Positions 56,923 through 64,000 of a DNA stretch of 64,000 nt are shown here, piece by piece. Below the pieces are notes generated by a model. It saw only the letters and a program-made list of their open reading frames with translations, had not been told where the DNA came from and did no database searches. The stretch comes from Chytriomyces cf. hyalinus JEL632 (taxonomy: Eukaryota > Chytridiomycota > Chytridiomycetes > Chytridiales > Chytriomycetaceae): positions 186,001 to 250,000 of the forward strand of contig JAIWWG010000005.1 of the NCBI GenBank assembly GCA_025435555.1, written 5' to 3'. The position numbers and the translations under genes were made by a program. Positions within the stretch are counted from its first letter, which is position 1, and each line of letters opens with the position of its first letter.

Positions 56923-58722
56923 ATGCTACCAACACGCCCTCCTCTCCCTGCAGCCCCTTCAAAGCAGTCGTCGGTCCAGCCATCTTTCCACGCTGCGAAA
57001 GCAAATGTCCTGTCAGAGTTTGACTTCAAAACAATCAACAATAGCTTCATAGCCGCGAAACCTACAACAACGCCGCGTGCAATTGCTTCCACAAGTCGCG
57101 GACCAGTGCTTAAAAAGGACGCGCACGATGCAAGATCCAATAACATAATTTCAATTTCGCGTGGCCCGCCCCAAGATCCGCAGTTTTTCTATTCAACAAT
57201 CTACTCAACAACACACAAGGCGTACCATAACCCGTTGTTGAGCAATCCGATTAACGGTATTCATGCAAGCGATTTGCGCGATATCAAGGTCAAGCAACGG
57301 TCAGGATACTCAAAGAACTTGGCGCCGTGTGTCGATTATGACAAGGCCGTCGATGAAAGCGATACATTTAGGTACTCTTTCTTTTTGTCACTATCCTCAA
57401 GCGCTCATAATCTTGTTGCGGCGAATGGCGCAGAATCACGGATCCGTATCTGACGGCAACTTCGGATCATTACACACCGCCTCCAAAGTCGAAAGATTAC
57501 CTTGCCAATCCGAAAGCGGGGCTGGCGCCAATGGTTGACTCAGGATTCACCAGGCGTCCACTGTACAACGTGACCCAGGATGGAAGCTCAAAAGTAAAAC
57601 TTGATCGTTCTCCCACGAGGGCCCAGAAATGATGACGCTGAAACGGAATTTCTTTTACTAGTTCAACAGGGACAAACGAACGCTCATGAAGGCCAGCTAT
57701 CCAGATGGTCATCTCATATTCAAGCCGTCGAAAGTTACAAAGTCAACTATTTTACCATCGGCAACCGCGTATATCAGCGACGAGGGCGAAATTAAGACTC
57801 TTGGAAACGTTCAAGAGGTTCCAGAAACTGAGAGATTTGCAGTTGAGTTTCAAAAGCACCTGTTCGAATCTTGGCATACTTAACGATGCCCCACAATAGC
57901 CCGACCCACTGTATCCTCCAAAATCGAATAAACCTCCGTGGGAATGCACTATGCCTGAAATCATGAGGCTTGACGGGTACTCTCGCTCAACACGTCCAAA
58001 AGATCCACTTCAGACAGACCACGGCATCATGCCTGAAATTGATTCGCGCCTCCTGGAACATGCAAGCCTTGACAAGCTAAAACACGTTAATCTTGCTGAG
58101 TGGGTGCACCGAGTGGATATCAAAGCGGAAGAAAGCTTCTCCAGGTGAGCCTCCACTCAATCCTTGTGCAGAGATGTAGCGTCAATATTGATTGCTTATT
58201 GTTTTCAGAGTCGTTCATCCTCCCATGGATCACAAAGCTCACATGAAATGCATCTCGGAAAAGAACGTTCGTATTGGCCTCAAAGAACCAACAGGCGGCG
58301 TTCAGAACAATCCCAAATTCGTGTTCAATCCTGAGCCAGATCCAAAAGAGCGTTTTCTGACAGAAACAGCGAGAAGGTTGTCGCGTATTGAACTGCTCTA
58401 CCGTTATAAAGTTGCTGAAACTTGGGTTCTACCGTAGATTTCAGTCTCCTATCAAGCCTAATCAAGAGCCGGTCTGCAACACTCTGGTGAAGTCGGGATT
58501 TTCAGATGGAAACCGTTACGCTTACGTGCATACACTGCCAACCGATGGACAAATTGTAAGTCGCTTCATCTTTCAGTGTATGGGCCCACTAACATTGATG
58601 CTACATGTCAGTATTCAAAAATGCACCCAACTGTCGCCAAGTACAACTGGCTCAGTGAGAAGGGGCTTCACACCAATCGCCCGAACAAGATGCACGCAGC
58701 TTACACGCTTAAAGTGGAATAA
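56923..58722 (+). CDS. SAXO4/PPP1R32-like axonemal protein
   Basis: ATG 56923 gives MLPTRPPLPAAPSKQSSVQP. Exon 1 includes QFFYSTIYSTTHKAYHNPL and ends DESDTFR. The second exon reads ITDPYLTATSDHYTPPPKSK and VDSGFTRRPLYNVTQDGSSK. The third starts FNRDKRTLMKASYPDGHLI. Later exons give PLYPPKSNKPPWECTMPEIM, HVNLAEWVHRVDIKAEESFS, MDHKAHMKCISEKNVRIGLK and the end NWLSEKGLHTNRPNKMHAAY. The spaced aromatic FYSTxYxxxH and SGFTR boxes are typical of PPP1R32 (SAXO4) and related microtubule-inner or surface proteins of cilia. At least six exons; not all borders are fixed. It supports a flagellated zoospore stage. The paralogue-level name is an inference from motif look. Confidence 0.62.
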
Positions 58723-58832
58723 GTGCATCACATTTTATGTTCAATCGCTTTGCAATAAACTTCCAACAACTCTGTTTTATTCATTCTAAATTTTATCGAC
58801 AATCCATCAACACACACACACCCACATCTGAA

Positions 58833-59316
58833 ATGAGCCTCCTTACTCGCGTTGGACTCTTTGCGAACATTGGCATCTCTGGAATTGTCGGAGTGTCGCA
58901 TCTTTTGTCTCGTAGGACCCTTGTCGCCGCAGCTGGCGCCGCATGCGCAGCCGGATCACCGCCCGTTCACATGACCGGAATCGTGGGATCCTTCCTGCTC
59001 TTCAACGCTTCTCTCTCACTCTACGCTGTGAAGGAAACTGAAGCTGACAAACCAGTGACGCGTGCCCTGGTGCACTCGTAAGTGACCATCAACACCATGC
59101 TTCAGTATCTTCCAGCTCTTCATCAACACTTCCTCTCTCGTTTGCAGGCAAGTTCTCTTGTACGCCGCTACCTTGTTTGTTCAGTTCTATGCTCCAGTCA
59201 GCGGTACTGCCAAGCTGTCCAACCGAAACGTTATTCTCAACATTGTCATGTTGGGACTGGCCTCTGGTAGCGCGTATGCGCTGTACCAAGATAGCAAAGC
59301 TGTGAAAAAGCACTGA
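58833..59316 (+). CDS. Small four-pass membrane protein, 137 aa
   Basis: Exons 58833-59077 and 59148-59316 (414 nt) in phase. Four hydrophobic segments: VGLFANIGISGIVGVSHLLS, MTGIVGSFLLFNASLSLYAV, ALVHSQVLLYAATLFVQFYA and VILNIVMLGLASGSAYALYQ. A short basic tail (DSKAVKKH) follows. The topology recalls small DoxX- or DUF-type membrane proteins, but no residue pattern confirms a family. Intron at the start of helix 3. Function unknown. Confidence 0.68.
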
Positions 59317-59507
59317 TTGAAATGGTCAACAGTGGCAGCAGCAAGGTGTGAGTGAAGCGGTGAAGAGCGACACTTTTCGATTGCAATTCATTTGGTATCG
59401 ACGGCTTTTCCTGACATTCGCACGCGTTTATGCACAACAATAAACCGTCTGTTAAGCGGAAGGGAATGCTACCAAAGTGCTGACAATATGGGCAATGCGT
59501 ACTGTAC

Positions 59508-59730
59508 TCAGTTCTGACGTGGGGTGGACTGACCGCCTATGTCAGCTGCGCAGCACATGGTCTGAAACAGTACAATGAAAGACGTAAGCTTTCTTTAACT
59601 GACTTACATCAAACGGCATTCGAGCTTCCAACTCAGTCGGCGGGGCCGGAACAGAAGAAAAGGGTTGGCTTTTCGAAGATGATTCACGGAACAGGAGGTA
59701 TTCATCCACGTTAAAAGCAAGAGCCCACAT
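59508..59730 (-). CDS. Tiny unknown protein, 58 aa, two exons
   Basis: ATG 59730 gives ALAFNVDEYLLFRESSSKSQ and continues to RMPFD. A perfect donor GTAAGT and an acceptor TTTCAG join this to TMCCAADIGGQSTPRQN and TGA at 59508. The 48-nt intron is short but normal for this genome. No family recognised. It occupies the gap between two well-supported genes, which slightly favours it being real; it could instead be a fragment of a longer untranslated exon. Confidence 0.4.
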
Positions 59731-59815
59731 TCAATTATCCGACAGCCAATTTCTGGTTCATGCACATGCATAGTATTTTTATGGAGGACGAGCGCATTTG
59801 AAGCAACTCGTTGCT

Positions 59816-61217
59816 TTACTCAACAGTCACTTCGCAAAGAACATCCACGTCTAAAGTTCCCCCCTTTCCATCCAACACACGTAATCCAGTCACTTTTTGC
59901 ACGCCACTTAAAAGCGGGAAAAAGTCGATGGAAAAGTCTATGTACGACTCAGGCGCGACCACTCCAACAGCTCTTTCAGATGGCCCCAGCAACAATACCG
60001 AGCTCATCCGGCTTTTAACAAACAAAACAGTTGCATCGATAGTATCTGACGCGCTATTGTTCCACAAACGACACGGCAACGTGAAGGGCGCCTCCACACA
60101 AACAAGCTTGGGCAATTCACGCACCTCCACCCGAACAGCCTCTCCACCCGCTGCAGCATTCATTTTGCGAGACAGCTGAGATGTTTGGAGACGGCCCTGT
60201 TGTCCAAGAGTTGTCCGCCATTGAATGTCGAGTTTCCCGAGAGTTGGGGTCACTTTTGCGATGGGATCGTTTGGTTTCGTGGATGTGAGAGCGAAAAGGT
60301 ATTGTCGCGAATCGCGATCATTGAGCAAATTTGTGTCTGAAAACACGCTTTGTTTTCTGGTTTCGAGTGCAATGAGATGGTTAGCATATCATGCAAGATT
60401 GCATAAAACCAAAATTACCCACTTTGTTGATTTGCCATCTCCCGCTTCCTCTTCAAACTCCAAGCTCATATCCACAAACTGGAACAAGTCATGCGGCTCA
60501 AACCTCATTGTTTCCAAAAACATGGGGATGCCCGCCACATTCTGCACCTGCGCCTCCAAAAAGATTCGAGTTCCATCTCCTGTATTCGATTCACCCGCAA
60601 CAGATCCAGATTCCACCAATGTATGCACTTTTGTTTTGACAGAAAGGGGATTCAGGACTTGGAATTTGTAAAACTTGCGGAACGATTTTGATTCGCCTGC
60701 CGGTGTTGCATAGTGTACGGAGCATACGAGGATATGAACGCCGAGTTCCTTTATTTCGTGATGGATGAGAAATTCGGCGGATTTGGATGGGGCCAGTGTA
60801 CAGTCTGCGTGACAAGAGACGGTCAGTTGAGATTGGCGGAAAGAGATTTGAGAGAAAATAAAAACAACCTGCGGATAAAGTATCGGCGAGCGTGAATCTC
60901 TGAGTCTGAGTCTGCAGCTCAGCCCGAATTGCGGCGTGCGATACTTTTGCATTTGACTCGTTGACGATGCACAAGTACGAAGAAAACGTTTCGCCGAGAA
61001 ATATGGTTCCAAACGATGGCGGAAGAGACAGTGAGTCCGAAAGTGATATTGGTGTGGTTTGGAGCGAGTCGGAGAGAATGTTTTGGGTGTTTGATTCGAC
61101 AGACAGCGCTTGCGAGAAACTGAGCGATGAGAGGGACGGGCGCGACAAGCGCATGACTTTGAGAGACAGCGGATGCTTCTCACTGGAGGCAGCGGTGGGC
61201 TCTGGACGGGAAGTCAT
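59816..61217 (-). CDS. TRAPPC13: TRAPP complex subunit TRAPPC13
   Basis: Start ATG 61217 (MTSRPEPTAASSEKHPLSLK); stop at 59816. Exons give the family landmarks in order: HPLSLKVMRLSRPSL, SLPPSFGTIFLGETFSSYLC, ESNAKVSHAAIRAELQTQTQ, HHEIKELGVHILVCSVHYAT, FRKFYKFQVLNPLSVKTKVH, RIFLEAQVQNVAGIPMFLET, DTNLLNDRDSRQYLFALTS, LGKLDIQWRTTLGQQGRLQT, FTLPCRLWNNSASDTIDATV and LRVLDGKGGTLDVDVLCEVT. The first exons are in the normal arrangement (Ig-like/beta-sandwich TRAPPC13/DUF974). It belongs to metazoan-type TRAPPIII, acting on Rab1 in early secretion and autophagy; budding yeast lacks it. About five exons. Confidence 0.92.
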
Positions 61218-61282
61218 TCGATGGACACCCCCACTTTATTGAATGTTATAACTGAGAATGTGCACCTTTATTTTTAGTCTGG

Positions 61283-61663
61283 TCAATCAACAACAACAGT
61301 GGTAGGTTCCGTCTTGACCGATACAGACGGCTGGCTGGTCAGCAGCTGCAGCTCAAGGGACGCGTTTTCTATTTGCTTGGACAGAGTGCGCAGTTGCGAG
61401 AGACCCGTCATGTTCTGAGCAACACGGTGGCTGAGCTGTTCCAGAGCGGCATGAGACAAGTGCCAATCAACACGCACACGTTTAAAACTAGAAACCTCTT
61501 CTGCCGCTGACTCTGCGGATTCTTTCATTCGCTGACACTCTGGTATCCCGTCAAGTTAGGAACTGCGCAGGTCAATGGTCTCGTCACTGTTACCTGCTGT
61601 CAGTCTGGCCACGCTCTGCAAGTCCGCTGAAAGATCGGCTGAGGAGTAGTTCAGAGAAGTCAT
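61283..61663 (-). CDS. Small coiled-coil protein, about 107 aa
   Basis: ATG 61663 gives MTSLNYSSADLSADLQSVAR, then an intron whose acceptor (ACCAG) joins phase-correct to ECQRMKESAESAAEEVSSFK. The rest is helical (DWHLSHAALEQLSHRVAQNM, LSKQIENASLELQLLT) with a short tail VKTEPTTVVVD. Size and helix pattern resemble small subunits of complexes such as BLOC-1/BORC or kinetochore complexes, but nothing decides between them. The C-terminal VKTEP fits a sumoylation consensus (psi-K-x-E), which may be chance. Confidence 0.55.
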
Positions 61664-61802
61664 TCAAAACACAGGCTTGTAATGCGTGCCGTTTTCGGAC
61701 AAAACCTTTTTTTTGTCATCCAAACCATAAAAAGAAAAATGAGAGGCAACCCATGTAGCTCAATTCCAAGTCACTGTCCACCCCCTCGCTTCCATCAGCG
61801 GC

Positions 61803-63475
61803 TTACATGACGATTTGGGGTTCCAGGATGCTGTCTTTCAGGGTCTTAAAAGTGCAAAAGTAGGCAGGCATCAGTGTTCTTTTCTGGGTGAGACGTGAAC
61901 TACATACCTTGTGAGGAAGAACAGATCCGCCATTTACAAACACTTCATCTGAGACATGCACGTCTTCACCAAGAACTGTTGTGTTATCGAGTCGAGCCTG
62001 AGTGGATTGAGACGGTTAGTGATTGAAGACAGCAACAGCTCATGGCACAACTGACCCATCGCCCAACGGTCGAGTACCACCCAATGATGGAGCGATGCAC
62101 CCAAGCATACTTTCGCAGATTTTAGCAAACGATGATGATACAAAAAATACAATTGCTGAGACTCACATCTTTCACGACAGTGTTCTTCATCAACACGCAT
62201 TTGCTCATTCGCACACCGTTTCCTACTTTTGCACCAGGTCCAATGGTAACATCCGGTCCAATCCTGCATCCTTCACCAATAACAGCAGTCTCGTGAATCA
62301 GCACATTGCCAACGATATGGGTTCCCTTCGCCAAAAGTGGGCTTTCTTGCGCAGCAAGAGAGTTCAGGTAGAGACCAGTGCCAATCAAGAAGTCTTTGGG
62401 TTGACCAACGTCGGCCCAGAAACCTTGCAAAGGAATGGTGTGAAGTTCACCATCGCGAGCCATGAAGGGGAAGACGTCCTTTTCAATCGACATGGGTCGG
62501 TTCTATCGACGCATTAAGTGTGGTTAGACAAAAAGCGAGCAAAGATTGACTGAAAGAATGAAGAATGAGAGAGCATATACCTCAATTCGATTCAGAATCT
62601 TTGTACTGAAGATGTAAATCCCCGCGTTAATCTGGTCACCGACCCACTCGGTTGGCTTTTCAACAAATCGGGCAATTTGGGTTGAGCCTGGCTTTGTCAA
62701 AATGACACCAAACTTGGAAGGATCCTGTACGCGTGTTGTCATGAGTGTTCCCTCGCAGCCGTGGGAACGGTGGAACGCAAGAAGCCCTTCGAACGGGAAT
62801 TCGCAGATCACGTCGGAGTTGAGGACAAAGAAAGGCTCGTTGTCTTTTTCGAGAATCGCACGAGCGAGGGCGAGCGGACCAGCTGATTGGCGGTTTCATT
62901 TTTTTTTTAAAAAATAGTTGGATTGTTAAAGCGGCGAGTGTAAAAGGCGCAGTTGTTCGCGATCTCCGACGAGGAAGAGAGAGGTATGATTGAGGGTGCA
63001 TCGAACGCTCACCCGTGCCGAGAGGCTCTGGCTCGATGGAAAAGTGGATCGTGACACCAAACTGCTCCTCGACTTTATGCATGGCTTCGACCATGACATC
63101 TGGCTGGTAGTTCACGGCCAAAATGATGTCCTTCACGCCCACCTTCAATCAAAACGTCAAAAAATAAAAAAAACGTGTTGGTAAATTGGGTTCGCCGTAA
63201 ACAAGACAGCATTGAAAGAAGCTGGGGCACCTTGGCAAGGGCCTCGATTTGATGCAGGATCATGTGCTTGTTTGCAAACTCGACCAGCGGCTTTGGCTTT
63301 GAGAACGTGAGTGGGCGCAGACGGGTCCCGAAACCTGTTCAACGGAGATGCAAGTCAGCGAACCAGGGCCACAGTCTGAGCAGGTATCTTCACTCCGCGT
63401 TCCCATCGCGGAAGATGCTCTGCAGAGTCAGTGCACGGTGCCGGACTCACCTCCGACAAGAATGAGCGCCTTCAT
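61803..63475 (-). CDS. MPG1: Mannose-1-phosphate guanylyltransferase (GDP-mannose pyrophosphorylase)
   Basis: Start ATG 63475: exon 1 MKALILVGG joins to [20 protein letters not shown], the nucleotidyltransferase signature GGxGTRLxPLT...K. Then [40 protein letters not shown] with the metal-binding [39 protein letters not shown] and [20 protein letters not shown]. The C-terminal left-handed beta-helix hexapeptides follow ([40 protein letters not shown]), ending LEPQIVM. It makes GDP-mannose from mannose-1-phosphate and GTP for glycosylation and cell-wall mannan. Length and motifs are normal. Around seven exons. Located in the cytosol. Confidence 0.96.
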
Positions 63476-63596
63476 ATTATTTTAGGGATTTATTTTTGAG
63501 TGTTGAACTCTTGAGGCAACATCGCACACACAAATCGCTTCATCATTATTTCACTTGGCGCACGGCAGGACAGAAACTCGGCCAAAAACAATCATT

Positions 63597-64000
63597 TTAT
63601 TTTTCCTGTTTTTTGGCTCGCTTTTTGGCGCGCTGTTTCTCCTTTTGCAGCCGCCTCTCCTTTTCATCAGGTGTTTCTTCCACTTCCGTTCGTTCTCTGT
63701 TCAGTGCCACCATTCGGTTGTAGAGAATTTCGCAGCGCTTTCTAAGCTTCATGAATGACTCCATTTCCTCTGGCGTTACTGACTCATTATTCTGATGATC
63801 AGACATTTGCAGAGGAGATGTCCAGGCCTCGTACTGCTTATTTGTTTGCACAATGGATGAGGAGCCCTCGACTGACGCTGGCAGACGTCCGATTGGATTC
63901 CCTTTCAGTTTTTTTCCAACGATGGAAGCGTGCCTGAAGGCTGTCATCAATTGCAGAGAAGCTTGACGACAGACTTGAATCTCTGTGGAATGGAGCGAAT
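63597..64000 (-). CDS. C-terminal part of an unknown protein (5' end outside window)
   Basis: The minus-strand frame is open to the window edge and stops at 63597. It encodes STEIQVCRQASLQLMTAFRH, GNPIGRLPASVEGSSSIVQT, then a charged helix EEMESFMKLRKRCEILYNRM and a Lys/Arg-rich end (RLQKEKQRAKKRAKKQEK). The basic coiled tail suggests nucleic-acid or ribosome contact, but there is no domain to name. The start lies beyond the window. Its 3' end is about 120 bases from the MPG1 start codon. Confidence 0.45.
   Translation of the reverse strand, partial: SLHSTEIQVCRQASLQLMTAFRHASIVGKKLKGNPIGRLPASVEGSSSIVQTNKQYEAWTSPLQMSDHQNNESVTPEEMESFMKLRKRCEILYNRMVALNRERTEVEETPDEKERRLQKEKQRAKKRAKKQEK

Overview
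This window is nuclear DNA from a eukaryote, most likely a zoosporic (chytrid-type) fungus. The fungal signals are: intron-rich genes with short introns (usually 50-130 nt, GT..AG) packed only a few hundred bases apart; histone H3 with the fungal SSAIGALQ core; and Sec66, an Sds3-like protein, a Znf1/ZNRF-like RING ligase, Mo25 and GDP-mannose pyrophosphorylase. The flagellate signals are an LRRC71-like protein, a SAXO4/PPP1R32-like protein and a roadblock dynein light chain. Names come from reading translations by eye; no database was searched. Splice sites were placed by reading GT/AG borders and checking phase.

Layout. 0-5.8 kb: the end of an unknown membrane protein, a six-exon FERM-domain protein, then a cluster of single-pass membrane proteins with a C-terminal SH3 domain (three intact, one decayed). 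5.9-7.5 kb: divergent histone H3/H4 pair plus tRNA-Lys(UUU). 7.5-9.0 kb: a frameshifted LRR gene. 9.6-17.8 kb: a NIPA-type Mg transporter, an unknown helical protein, a RING E3 ligase with SUMO-interaction-like motifs, and one member of a head-to-head pair of secreted, probably GPI-anchored paralogues. 18.0-24.9 kb: the second paralogue, monothiol glutaredoxin, a second NIPA-like transporter, and two tandem seven-pass membrane paralogues separated by a degenerate minisatellite. 25-26 kb: second H3/H4 pair, inverted. 26.7-33 kb: roadblock dynein light chain, then a very long disordered protein that appears to end in a degenerate sphingosine-kinase-like region. 33.9-39.6 kb: short-chain dehydrogenase, an 1128-aa disordered protein and synaptobrevin. 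39.97-41.5 kb: third H3/H4 plus tRNA-Lys cassette, collinear with the first at a constant offset of 34,018 bases. 41.7-52 kb: Ser-rich unknown, Sds3-like, Mo25, profilin and GGA adaptor. 52-64 kb: Sec66, LRRC71-like, a substrate-binding-like protein, SAXO4-like, a small four-pass protein, a tiny unknown, TRAPPC13, a small coiled coil, mannose-1-phosphate guanylyltransferase and a partial unknown.

Most identifiable genes serve housekeeping cell biology: chromatin (H3, H4, Sds3), secretion and sorting (Sec66, VAMP, GGA, TRAPPC13, GDP-mannose supply), actin and polarity (profilin, Mo25, perhaps FERM and SH3 proteins) and the flagellum. The accessory material is the SH3-receptor cluster, the LRR relic, the secreted pair and the seven-pass pair. 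These look like lineage-specific surface proteins expanding by local duplication. No prokaryotic-style system, CRISPR array or recognisable transposon was seen.
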